Source: Diadophis punctatus similis
Taxonomy: Eukaryota > Chordata > Lepidosauria > Squamata > Dipsadidae
Assembly (NCBI GenBank): GCA_023053685.1
Contig: JALIGW010000140.1
Location: forward strand, 372,001 to 436,000
Reading direction: 5' to 3'
DNA length: 64,000 nt
Both the position numbers and the translations under genes were made by a program. Shown in pieces: positions 1 to 10,700 of the stretch (the stretch's first letter is position 1; every line of letters starts with the position of its first letter). The notes below the pieces were generated by a model, which saw nothing but the letters and a program-made list of their open reading frames with translations, did no database searches and was not told the origin of the DNA.

Positions 1-120
1 ACAGGCTGGAAAGCTGAATTCTCGCTTGATTTTTGATTCCGAGCCTACCCTGAAAAGCTAGCCCAAAGTCTAACACAGCATTCGCCTTAGGATTCAATTC
101 AGCCCAAAAACATCACTTTT
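1..120. repeat. Partial monomer at left edge (type B, truncated by window)
   Basis: The window opens inside a type B unit at its ACAGGCTGG segment. The unit carries the B markers GCTGAATTC, GAGCCTACCC, GAAAAGC and CCTTAGGATT, and runs to the first anchor at 121. It shows that the array extends beyond the left edge. Confidence 0.95.
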
Positions 121-618
121 GACAAACACCTCAGAAATGAAAAAGAAACACATATTCCTGTTCCCCATGGGCTGGAAAGCCGAATTCTCGCTTGATTTTC
201 GATTCCAAGCCTTCCCTGAAGAGCTAGCCCAAGGTCTAACACAGCATTCGCCTTATTTCTCAATTCAGCCCAAAAACATCACTTTTGACAAACACCTCAG
301 AAATGAAAAAGAAACACATATTCCTGTTCCCCACGGGCTGGAAAGCCGAATTCTCGCTCAATTTTTGATTCCGACCTTTCCCTGAAGAGCTAGCCCAAGG
401 TCTAACACAGCATTCGCCTTATTTCTCAATTCAGCCCAAAAACATCACTTTTGACAAACACCTCAGAAATGAAAATGAAACACATATTCCTGTTCCCCAC
501 AGGCTGGAAAGCTGAATTCTCGCTTGATTTTTGATTCCGAGCCTACCCTGAAAAGCTAGCCCAAAGTCTAACACAGCATTCGCCTTAGGATTCAATTCAG
601 CCCAAAAACATCACTATT
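121..618. repeat. Edge monomers A-C-B ahead of the 7-mer HOR
   Basis: Three full units lie here: A at 121 (TTTCGATTCCAAGCC), C at 287 and B at 453. The B unit ends in TCACTATT rather than TCACTTTT. That TATT ending recurs in B units that stand directly before a D unit in most of the array, so it marks the B-D junction of the higher-order module. Confidence 0.9.
287..452. repeat. Reference satellite monomer (type C, 166 bp)
   Basis: This is a representative full-length unit, counted from the anchor GACAAACACC. Approximate landmarks by monomer position: 1-32 A-rich and purine-rich (AAATGAAAAAGAAACA); 41-50 TTCCCCACGG; 50-61 a short inverted repeat GGCT-GGAA-AGCC; 62-67 the EcoRI site GAATTC; 71-80 CTCAATTTTT; 81-100 GATTCCGACC then TTTCCCTGAA; 103-108 the NheI site GCTAGC; 119-130 the AACACAGCATTC region; 131-150 a pyrimidine-rich stretch ending TCAATTCAGCC; 151-166 CAAAAACATCACTTTT. 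It has 72 G+C of 166. Runs of A or T near 20-27, 75-80, 152-156 and 163-166 could favour DNA curvature. Type C recurs throughout the window, often right after an A monomer. Confidence 0.95.
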
Positions 619-784
619 GACAAACACCTCAGAAATGAAAAAGAAACACATATTCCTGTTCCCCATGGGCTGGAAAGCCGAATTCTCGCTTGATTATTGA
701 TTCTGACCTTTCCCTGAAGAGCTAGCGCAAGGTCTAACACAGCATTCGTCTTATTTCTCAATTCAGCCCAAAAACATCACTTTT

Positions 785-940
785 GACAAACACCTCAGAA
801 ATGAAAAAGAAACACATATTCCTGTTCCCCACGGGCTGGAAAGCCGAATTCTCGCTCAATTTTTGATTCCGACCTTTCCCTGAAGAGCTAGCCCAAGGTC
901 TAACACAGCATTCTCAATTCAGCCAAAAAACATGACTTTT
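785..940. repeat. Short monomer type E (156 bp), first of 28
   Basis: E units read CATTCTCAATTCAGCC where other types read CATTCGCCTTATTTCTCAATTC. Ten bases between two TTC triplets are missing, as expected from slippage or microhomology deletion. Starts of the 28 copies: 785, 1937, 3255, 5071, 6886, 8868, 9688, 10341, 11991, 14969, 16453, 17937, 21579, 23727, 25211, 26695, 28345, 29829, 33471, 35287, 40091, 47384, 49698, 54502, 55156, 56972, 58788, 63094. Each ends in ACATGACTTTT and is followed by an F unit. The shared ends point to one ancestral deletion spread by block duplication. Confidence 0.93.
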
Positions 941-1106
941 GACAAACACCTCAGAAATGAAAATGAAACACATATTCGTGTTCCACACAGGCTGGAAAGC
1001 CGAATTCTCGCTTGATTTTTGATTCCGACCTTTCCCTGAAGAGCTAGCCCAAGGTCTAACACAGCATTCGCCTTATTTCTCAATTCAGCCCAAAAATATC
1101 ACTTTT

Positions 1107-1272
1107 GACAAACACCTCAGAAATGAAAAAGAAACACATATTCCTGTTCCCCATGGGCTGGAAAGCCGAATTCTCGCTTGATTTTCGATTACAAGCCTTC
1201 GCTGAAGAGCTAGCCCAAAGTCTAACACTGCATTCTCCTTATTTCTCAATTCAGCCCAAAAACATCACTTTT
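1107..1272. repeat. Monomer type G, landmark of the older modules
   Basis: G has TTTCGATTACAAGCCTTCGC, CTAACACTGC and CATTCTCC. Copies start at 1107, 2259, 5891, 10995, 17273, 22731, 26031, 29165, 34623 and 58124. None lies between about 34.8 and 58.1 kb. The copy at 10995 has TTTCTATTAC. Confidence 0.9.
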
Positions 1273-1770
1273 GACAAACACCTCAGAAATGAAAATGAAA
1301 CACATATTCCTGTTCCCCACAGGCTGGAAAGCTGAATTCTCGCTTGATTTTTGATTCCGAGCCTACCCTGAAAAGCTAGCCCAAAGTCTAACACAGCATT
1401 CGCCTTAGGATTCAATTCAGCCCAAAAACATCACTTTTGACAAACACCTCAGAAATGAAAATGAAACACATATTCCTGTTCCCCACAGGCTGGAAAGCTG
1501 AATTCTCGCTTGATTTTTGATTCCGAGCCTACCCTGAAAAGCTAGCCCAAAGTCTAACACAGCATTCGCCTTAGGATTCAATTCAGCCCAAAAACATCAC
1601 TTTTGACAAACACCTCAGAAATGAAAATGAAACACATATTCCTGTTCCCCACAGGCTGGAAAGCTGAATTCTCGCTTGATTTTTGATTCCGAGCCTACCC
1701 TGAAAAGCTAGCCCAAAGTCTAACACAGCATTCGCCTTAGGATTCAATTCAGCCCAAAAACATCACTATT

Positions 1771-2922
1771 GACAAACACCTCAGAAATGAAAAAGAAACA
1801 CATATTCCTGTTCCCCATGGGCTGGAAAGCCGAATTCTCGCTTGATTATTGATTCTGACCTTTCCCTGAAGAGCTAGCGCAAGGTCTAACACAGCATTCG
1901 TCTTATTTCTCAATTCAGCCCAAAAACATCACTTTTGACAAACACCTCAGAAATGAAAAAGAAACACATATTCCTGTTCCCCACGGGCTGGAAAGCCGAA
2001 TTCTCGCTCAATTTTTGATTCCGACCTTTCCCTGAAGAGCTAGCCCAAGGTCTAACACAGCATTCTCAATTCAGCCAAAAAACATGACTTTTGACAAACA
2101 CCTCAGAAATGAAAATGAAACACATATTCGTGTTCCGCACAGGCTGGAAAGCCGAATTCTCGCTTGATTTTTGATTCCGACCTTTCCCTGAAGAGCTAGC
2201 CCAAGGTCTAACACAGCATTCGCCTTATTTCTCAATTCAGCCCAAAAATATCACTTTTGACAAACACCTCAGAAATGAAAAAGAAACACATATTCCTGTT
2301 CCCCATGGGCTGGAAAGCCGAATTCTCGCTTGATTTTCGATTACAAGCCTTCGCTGAAGAGCTAGCCCAAAGTCTAACACTGCATTCTCCTTATTTCTCA
2401 ATTCAGCCCAAAAACATCACTTTTGACAAACACCTCAGAAATGAAAATGAAACACATATTCCTGTTCCCCACAGGCTGGAAAGCTGAATTCTCGCTTGAT
2501 TTTTGATTCCGAGCCTACCCTGAAAAGCTAGCCCAAAGTCTAACACAGCATTCGCCTTAGGATTCAATTCAGCCCAAAAACATCACTTTTGACAAACACC
2601 TCAGAAATGAAAATGAAACACATATTCCTGTTCCCCACAGGCTGGAAAGCTGAATTCTCGCTTGATTTTTGATTACGAGCCTACCCTGAAAAGCTAGCCC
2701 AAAGTCTAACACAGCATTCGCCTTAGGATTCAATTCAGCCCAAAAACATCACTTTTGACAAACACCTCAGAAATGAAAATGAAACACATATTCCTGTTCC
2801 CCACAGGCTGGAAAGCTGAATTCTCGCTTGATTTTTGATTCCGAGCCTACCATGAAAAGCTAGCCCAAAGTCTAACACAGCATTCGCCTTAGGATTCAAT
2901 TCAGCCCAAAAACATCACTTTT
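1771..2922. repeat. 7-mer HOR copy 2 (D-E-F-G-B-B-B, 1152 bp)
   Basis: Same order and length as the block at 619: D 1771, E 1937, F 2093, G 2259, B 2425, B 2591, B 2757. Private changes include GATTACGAGCC in the second B (near 2674) and ACCATGAAAAG in the third B (near 2851). The third B ends in TTTT, not TATT, so its right end was replaced or retains an older state. Confidence 0.93.
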
Positions 2923-3908
2923 GACAAACACCTCAGAAATGAAAAAGAAACACATATTCCTGTTCCCCATGGGCTGGAAAGCCGAATTCTTGCTTGATTA
3001 TTGATTCTGACCTTTCCCTGAAGAGCTAGCGCAAGGTCTAACACAGCATTCGCCTTATTTCTCAATTCAGCCCAAAAACATCACTTTTGACAAACACCTC
3101 AGAAATGAAAAAGAAACACATATTCCTGTTCCCCACGGGCTGGAAAGCCGAATTCTCGCTCAATTTTTGATTCTGACCTTTCCCTGAAGAGCTAGCGCAA
3201 GGTCTAACACAGCATTCGCCTTATTTCTCAATTCAGCCCAAAAACATCACTTTTGACAAACACCTCAGAAATGAAAAAGAAACACATATTCCTGTTCCCC
3301 ACGGGCTGGAAAGCCGAATTCTCGCTCAATTTTTGATTCCGACCTTTCCCTGAAGAGCTAGCCCAAGGTCTAACACAGCATTCTCAATTCAGCCAAAAAA
3401 CATGACTTTTGACAAACACCTCAGAAATGAAAATGAAACACATATTCGTGTTCCGCACAGGCTGGAAAGCCGAATTCTCGCTTGATTTTTGATTCCGACC
3501 TTTCCCTGAAGAGCTAGCCCAAGGTCTAACACAGCATTCGCCTTATTTCTCAATTCAGCCCAAAAACATCACTTTTGGCAAACACCTCAGAAATGAAAAA
3601 GAAACACATATTCCTGTTCCCCACGGGCTGGAAAGCCGAATTCTCGCTCAATTTTTGATTCCGACCTTTCCCTGAAGAGCTAGCCCAAGGTCTAACACAG
3701 CATTCGCCTTATTTCTCAATTCAGCCCAAAAACATCACTTTTGACAAACACCTCAGAAATGAAAATGAAACACATATTCCTGTTCCCCACAGGCTGGAAA
3801 GCTGAATTCTCGCTTGATTTTTGATTCCGAGCCTACCCTGAAAAGCTAGCCCAAAGTCTAACACAGCATTCGCCTTATGATTCAATTCAGCCCAAAAACA
3901 TGACTTTT
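2923..3908. repeat. Broken third HOR copy (D-C2-E-F-C-B)
   Basis: D at 2923 starts what would be a third 7-mer, but the order changes to C2 (3089), E (3255, 156 bp), F (3411), C (3577, beginning GGCAAACACC) and B (3743). The D unit has GAATTCTTGC, a marker shared with D units at 6555 and 11659. It therefore belongs to the B-B-B-D-C2-E-F run that also occurs inside the long modules further on. The final B has CCTTATGATT and ACATGACTTTT, an unusual B/F-like end just before the first long module. Confidence 0.88.
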
Positions 3909-6900
3909 GACAAACACCTCAGAAATGAAAAAGAAACACATATTCCTGTTCCCCACGGGCTGGAAAGCCGAATTCTCGCTTGATTTTCGATTCCAAGCCT
4001 TCCCTGAAGAGCTAGCCCAAGGTCTAACACAGCATTCGCCTTATTTCTCAATTCAGCCCAAAAACATCACTTTTGACAAACACCTCAGAAATGAAAAAGA
4101 AACACATATTCCTGTTCCCCATGGGCTGGAAAGCCGAATTCTCGCTCAATTTTTGATTCCGACCTTTCCCTGAAGAGCTAGCCCAAGGTCTAACACAGCA
4201 TTCGCCTTATTTCTCAATTCAGCCCAAAAACATCACTTTTGACAAACACCTCAGAAATGAAAAAGAAACACATATTCCTGTTCCCCACAGGCTGGAAAGC
4301 CGAATTCTCGCTTGATTTTTGATTCCGACCTTTCCCTGAAGAGCTAGCCCAAGGTCTAACCCAGCATTCGCCTTAGGATTCAATTCAGCCCAAAAACATC
4401 ACTTTTGACAAACACCTCAGAAAGGAAAAAGAAACACATATTCCTGTTCCCCATGGGCTGGAAAGCCGAATTCTCGCTTGATTTTCGATTCCGACCTTTC
4501 ACTGAAGTGCTAGCCCAAGGTCTAACACAGCATTCGCCTTATTTCTCAATTCAGCCCAAAAACATCACTTTTGGCAAACACCTCAGAAATGAAAAAGAAA
4601 CACATATTCCTGTTCCCCATGGGCTGGAAAGCTGAATTCTCGCTCAATTTTTGATTCTGACCTTTCCCTGAAGAGCTAGCCCAAGGTCTAACCCAGCATT
4701 CGCCTTATTTCTCAATTCAGCCCAAAAACATCACTTTTGACAAACACCTCAGAAATGAAAATGAAACACATATTCCTGTTCCCCACAGGCTGGAAAGCTG
4801 AATTCTCGCTTGATTTTTGATTCCGAGCCTACCCTGAAAAGCTAGCCCAAAGTCTAACACAGCATTCGCCTTAGGATTCAATTCAGCCCAAAAACATCAC
4901 TATTGACAAACACCTCAGAAATGAAAAAGAAACACATATTCCTGTTCCCCATGGGCTGGAAAGCCGAATTCTCGCTTGATTATTGATTCTGACCTTTCCC
5001 TGAAGAGCTAGCGCAAGGTCTAACACAGCATTCGTCTTATTTCTCAATTCAACCCAAAAACATCACTTTTGACAAACACCTCAGAAATGAAAAAGAAACA
5101 CATATTCCTGTTCCCCACGGGCTGGAAAGCCGAATTCTCGCTCAATTTTTGATTCCGACCTTTCCCTGAAGAGCTAGCCCAAGGTCTAACACAGCATTCT
5201 CAATTCAGCCAAAAAACATGACTTTTGACAAACACCTCAGAAATGAAAATGAAACACATATTCGTGTTCCGCACAGGCTGGAAAGCCGAATTCTCGCTTG
5301 ATTTTTGATTCCGACCTTTCCCTGAAGAGCTAGCCCAAGGTCTAACACAGCATTCGCCTTATTTCTCAATTCAGCCCAAAAACATCACTTTTGACAAACA
5401 CCTCAGAAATGAAAAAGAAACACATATTCCTGTTCCCCACAGGCTGGAAAGCCGAATTCTCGCTTGATTTTTGATTCTGACCTTTCCCTGAAGAGCTAGC
5501 CCAAGGTCTAACACAGCATTCGCCTTATTTCTCAATTCAGCCCAAAAACATCACTTTTGACAAACACCTCAGAAATGAAAATGAAACACATATTCCTGTT
5601 CCCCACAGGCTGGAAAGCTGAATTCTCGCTTGATTTTTGATTCCGAGCCTACCCTGAAAAGCTAGCCCAAAGTCTAACACAGCATTCGCCTTAGGATTCA
5701 ATTCAGCCCAAAAACATCACTTTTGACAAACACCTCAGAAATGAAAAAGAAACACATATTCCTGTTCCCCATGGGCTGGAAAGCCAAATTCTCGCTTGAT
5801 TATTGATTCTGACCTTTCCCTGAAGAGCTAGCCCAAGGTCTAACACAGCATTCGCCTTATTTCTCAATTCAGCCCAAAAATATCACTTTTGACAAACACC
5901 TCAGAAATGAAAAAGAAACACATATTCCTGTTCCCCATGGGCTGGAAAGCCGAATTCTCGCTTGATTTTCGATTACAAGCCTTCGCTGAAGAGCTAGCCC
6001 AAAGTCTAACACTGCATTCTCCTTATTTCTCAATTCAGCCCAAAAACATCACTTTTGACAAACACCTCAGAAATGAAAATGAAACACATATTCCTGTTCC
6101 CCACAGGCTGGAAAGCTGAATTCTCGCTTGATTTTTGATTCCGAGCCTACCCTGAAAAGCTAGCCCAAAGTCTAACACAGCATTCGCCTTAGGATTCAAT
6201 TCAGCCCAAAAACATCACTTTTGACAAACACCTCAGAAATGAAAATGAAACACATATTCCTGTTCCCCACAGGCTGGAAAGCTGAATTCTCGCTTGATTT
6301 TTGATTCCGAGCCTACCCTGAAAAGCTAGCCCAAAGTCTAACACAGCATTCGCCTTAGGATTCAATTCAGCCCAAAAACATCACTTTTGACAAACACCTC
6401 AGAAATGAAAATGAAACACATATTCCTGTTCCCCACAGGCTGGAAAGCTGAATTCTCGCTTGATTTTTGATTCCGAGCCTACCCTGAAAAGCTAGCCCAA
6501 AGTCTAACACAGCATTCGCCTTAGGATTCAATTCAGCCCAAAAACATCACTTTTGACAAACACCTCAGAAATGAAAAAGAAACACATATTCCTGTTCCCC
6601 ATGGGCTGGAAAGCCGAATTCTTGCTTGATTATTGATTCTGACCTTTCCTGAAGAGCTAGCGCAAGGTCTAACACAGCATTCGCCTTATTTCTCAATTCA
6701 GCCCAAAAACATCACTTTTGACAAACACCTCAGAAATGAAAAAGAAACACATATTCCTGTTCCCCACGGGCTGGAAAGCCGAATTCTCGCTCAATTTTTG
6801 ATTCTGACCTTTCCCTGAAGAGCTAGCGCAAGGTCTAACACAGCATTCGCCTTATTTCTCAATTCAGCCCAAAAACATCACTTTTGACAAACACCTCAGA

Positions 6901-7705
6901 AATGAAAAAGAAACACATATTCCTGTTCCCCACGGGCTGGAAAGCCGAATTCTCGCTCAATTTTTGATTCCGACCTTTCCCTGAAGAGCTAGCCCAAGGT
7001 CTAACACAGCATTCTCAATTCAGCCAAAAAACATGACTTTTGACAAACACCTCAGAAATGAAAATGAAACACATATTCGTGTTCCGCACAGGCTGGAAAG
7101 CCGAATTCTCGCTTGATTTTTGATTCCGACCTTTCCCTGAAGAGCTAGCCCAAGGTCTAACACAGCATTCGCCTTATTTCTCAATTCAGCCCAAAAACAT
7201 CACTTTTGACAAACACCTCAGAAATGAAAAAGAAACACATATTCCTGTTCCCCACAGGCTGGAAAGCCGAATTCTCGCTTGATTTTTGATTCCGACCTTT
7301 CCCTGAAGACCTAGCCCAAGGTCTAACACAGCATTCGCCTTATTTCTCAATTCAGCCCAAAAACATCACTTTTGGCAAACACCTCAGAAATGAAAAAGAA
7401 ACACATATTCCTGTTCCCCACGGGCTGGAAAGCTGAATTCTCGCTCAATTTTTGATTCCGACCTTTCCCTGAAGAGCTAGCCCAAGGTCTAACACAGCAT
7501 TCGCCTTATTTCTCAATTCAGCCCAAAAACATCACTTTTGACAAACACCTCAGAAATGAAAATGAAACACATATTCCTGTTCCCCACAGGCTGGAAAGCT
7601 GAATTCTCGCTTGATTTTTGATTCCGAGCCTACCCTGAAAAGCTAGCCCAAAGTCTAACACAGCATTCGCCTTAGGATTCAATTCAGCCCAAAAACATCA
7701 CTTTT
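3909..7705. repeat. 23-monomer HOR module, copy 1 (3797 bp)
   Basis: Order from 3909: A, C, H-like, J, C2, B, D, E, F, H-like, B, D, G, B, B, B, D, C2, E, F, H, C, B; the next A is at 7706. The length of 3797 equals 23 units minus two 10-bp deletions and one single-base deletion (GACCTTTCCTG near 6648). J at 4407 has the rare CAGAAAGGAAAAAG and TTTCACTGAAGTGC. The inner run G-B-B-B-D near 5891-6555 resembles the 7-mer HOR at 619-2922, so the module contains the older one. The D unit at 5725 has lost the EcoRI site (CAAATTC). Confidence 0.88.
4407..4572. repeat. Rare monomer type J
   Basis: J is marked by CAGAAAGGAAAAAG near its start, TTTCGATTCCGACC in the middle and TTTCACTG after it, and is followed by a unit starting GGCAAACACC. 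Full J units occur only at 4407, 8204, 13143 and 23063; the right half occurs in the hybrid at 14305. None is found in the right 40 kb, so J is a useful single-module probe. Confidence 0.88.
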
Positions 7706-10700
7706 GACCAACACCTCAGAAATGAAAAAGAAACACATATTCCTGTTCCCCACGGGCTGGAAAGCCGAATTCTCGCTTGATTTTCGATTCCAAGCCTTCC
7801 CTGAAGAGCTAGCCCAAGGTCTAACACAGCATTCGCCTTATTTCTCAATTCAGCCCAAAAACATCACTTTTGACAAACACCTCAGAAATGAAAAAGAAAC
7901 ACATATTCCTGTTCCCCATGGGCTGGAAAGCCAAATTCTCGCTCAATTTTTGATTCCGACCTTTCCCTGAAGAGCTAGCCCAAGGTCTAACACAGCATTC
8001 GCCTTATTTCTCAATTCAGCCCAAAAACATCACTTTTGACAAACACCTCAGAAATGAAAAAGAAACACATATTCCTGTTCCCCACAGGCTGGAAAGCCGA
8101 ATTCTCGCTTGATTTTTGATTCCGACCTTTCCCTGAAGAGCTAGCCCAAGGTCTAACCCAGCATTCGCCTTAGGATTCAATTCAGCCCAAAAACATCACT
8201 TTTGACAAACACCTCAGAAAGGAAAAAGAAACACATATTCCTGTTCCCCATGGGCTGGAAAGCCGAATTCTCGCTTGATTTTCGATTCCGACCTTTCACT
8301 GAAGAGCTAGCCCAAGGTCTAACACAGCATTCGCCTTATTTCTCAATTCAGCCCAAAAACATCACTTTTGGCAAACACCTCAGAAATGAAAAAGAAACAC
8401 ATATTCCTGTTCCCCATGGGCTGGAAAGCTGAATTCTCGCTCAATTTTTGATTCTGACCTTTCCCTGAAGAGCTAGCCCAAGGTCTAACCCAGCATTCGC
8501 CTTATTTCTCAATTCAGCCCAAAAACATCACTTTTGACAAACACCTCAGAAATGAAAATGAAACACATATTCCTGTTCCCCACAGGCTGGAAAGCTGAAT
8601 TCTCGCTTGATTTTTGATTCCGAGCCTACCCTGAAAAGCTAGCCCAAAGTCTAACACAGCATTCGCCTTAGGATTCAATTCAGCCCAAAAACATCACTAT
8701 TGACAAACACCTCAGAAATGAAAAAGAAACACATATTCCTGTTCCCCATGGGCTGGAAAGCCGAATTCTCGCTTGATTATTGATACTGACCTTTCCCTGA
8801 AGAGCTAGCGCAAGGTCTAACACAGCATTCGCCTTATTTCTCAATTCAGCCCAAAAACGTCACTTTTGACAAACACCTCAGAAATGAAAAAGAAACACAT
8901 ATTCCTGTTCCCCACGGGCTGGAAAGCCGAATTCTCGCTCAATTTTTGATTCCGACCTTTCCCTGAAGAGCTAGCCCAAGGTCTAACACAGCATTCTCAA
9001 TTCAGCCAAAAAACATGACTTTTGACAAACACCTCAGAAATGAAAATGAAACACATATTCGTGTTCCGCACAGGCTGGAAAGCCGAATTCTCGCTTGATT
9101 TTTGATTCCGACCTTTCCCTGAAGAGCTAGCCCAAGGTCTAACACAGCATTCGCCTTATTTCTCAATTCAGCCCAAAAACATCACTTTTGACAAACACCT
9201 CAGAAATGAAAAAGAAACACATATTCCTGTTCCCCACAGGCTGGAAAGCCGAATTCTCGCTTGATTTTTGATTCCGACCTTTCCCTGAAGACCTAGCCCA
9301 AGGTCTAACACAGCATTCGCCTTATTTCTCAATTCAGCCCAAAAACATCACTTTTGACAAACACCTCAGAAATGAAAATGAAACACATATTCCTGTTCCC
9401 CACAGGCTGGAAAGCTGAATTCTCGCTTGATTTTTGATTCCGAGCCTACCCTGAAAAGCTAGCCCAAAGTCTAACACAGCATTCGCCTTAGGATTCAATT
9501 CAGCCCAAAAACATCACTATTGACAAACACCTCAGAAATGAAAAAGAAACACATATTCCTGTTCCCCATGGGCTGGAAAGCCGAATTCTCGCTTGATTAT
9601 TGATTCTGACCTTTCCCTGAAGAGCTAGCGCAAGGTCTAACACAGCATTCGTCTTATTTCTCAATTCAACCCAAAAACATCACTTTTGACAAACACCTCA
9701 GAAATGAAAAAGAAACACATATTCCTGTTCCCCACGGGCTGGAAAGCTGAATTCTCGCTCAATTTTTGATTCCGACCTTTCCCTGAAGAGCTAGCCCAAG
9801 GTCTAACACAGCATTCTCAATTCAGCCAAAAACATGACTTTTGACAAACACCTCAGAAATGAAAATGAAACACATATTCGTGTTCCGCACAGGCTGGAAA
9901 GCCGAATTCTCGCTTGATTTTTGATTCCGACCTTTCCCTGAAGAGCTAGCCCAAGGTCTAACACAGCATTCGCCTTATTTCTCAATTCAGCCCAAAAACA
10001 TCACTTTTGACAAACACCTCAGAAATGAAAAAGAAACACATATTCCTGTTCCCCACAGGCTGGAAAGCTGAATTCTCGCTTGATTTTTGATTCCGAGCCT
10101 ACCCTGAAAAGCTAGCCCAAAGTCTAACACAGCATTCGCCTTAGGATTCAATTCAGCCCAAAAACATCACTATTGACAAACACCTCAGAAATGAAAAAGA
10201 AACACATATTCCTGTTCCCCATGGGCTGGAAAGCCGAATTCTCGCTTGATTATTGATTCTGACCTTTCCCTGAAGAGCTAGCGCAAGGTCTAACACAGCA
10301 TTCGTCTTATTTCTCAATTCAACCCAAAAACATCACTTTTGACAAACACCTCAGAAATGAAAAAGAAACACATATTCCTGTTCCCCACGGGCTGGAAAGC
10401 TGAATTCTCGCTCAATTTTTGATTCCGACCTTTCCCTGAAGAGCTAGCCCAAGGTCTAACACAGCATTCTCAATTCAGCCAAAAAACATGACTTTTGACA
10501 AACACCTCAGAAATGAAAATGAAACACATATTCGTGTTCCGCACAGGCTGGAAAGCCGAATTCTCGCTTGATTTTTGATTCCGACCTTTCCCTGAAGAGC
10601 TAGCCCAAGGTCTAACACAGCATTCGCCTTATTTCTCAATTCAGCCCAAAAACATCACTTTTGACAAACACCTCAGAAATGAAAAAGAAACACATATTCC

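Larger units (their letters stand above)
619..1770. repeat. 7-mer HOR copy 1 (D-E-F-G-B-B-B, 1152 bp)
   Basis: Seven monomers in the order D (619), E (785, 156 bp), F (941), G (1107), B (1273), B (1439), B (1605). The length of 1152 equals six units of 166 plus one of 156. The next 1152 bp repeat the same order. By eye I count only about four differences between the copies, for example TTCCACACAGG here against TTCCGCACAGG in copy 2, and the TATT ending of the last B. Neighbouring monomers inside the unit differ far more than that, so the 7-mer was duplicated as a block. Confidence 0.93.

Noticed and set aside
117..160. TTGACA in each monomer as a bacterial -35 promoter element
   Set aside because: At 16-18 bp downstream the sequence is purine-rich (AAAGAA) with no TATAAT-like element, and the site recurs in nearly every unit of a eukaryote-like satellite.
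323..345. CENP-B box in the TTCCTGTTCCCCACGGG or TTCGTGTTCCGCACAGG segment
   Set aside because: The box needs TTCG, seven bases with an A at the fifth, then CGGG. Here the first version has TTCC and nine bases before CGGG, and the second lacks CGGG. Neither fits on either strand.
119..385. Repeated plus-strand reading frames of 76-88 codons (also at 1105, 2257, 3907 and many more), which could suggest a repeated small protein or surface antigen
   Set aside because: They start at TTG, not ATG. They are open only where the monomer has TTTCGA instead of the usual TTTTGA, and they end in the next unit. The 166-bp period is not a multiple of three, so the frame shifts each unit. No promoter or ribosome-binding context goes with them.
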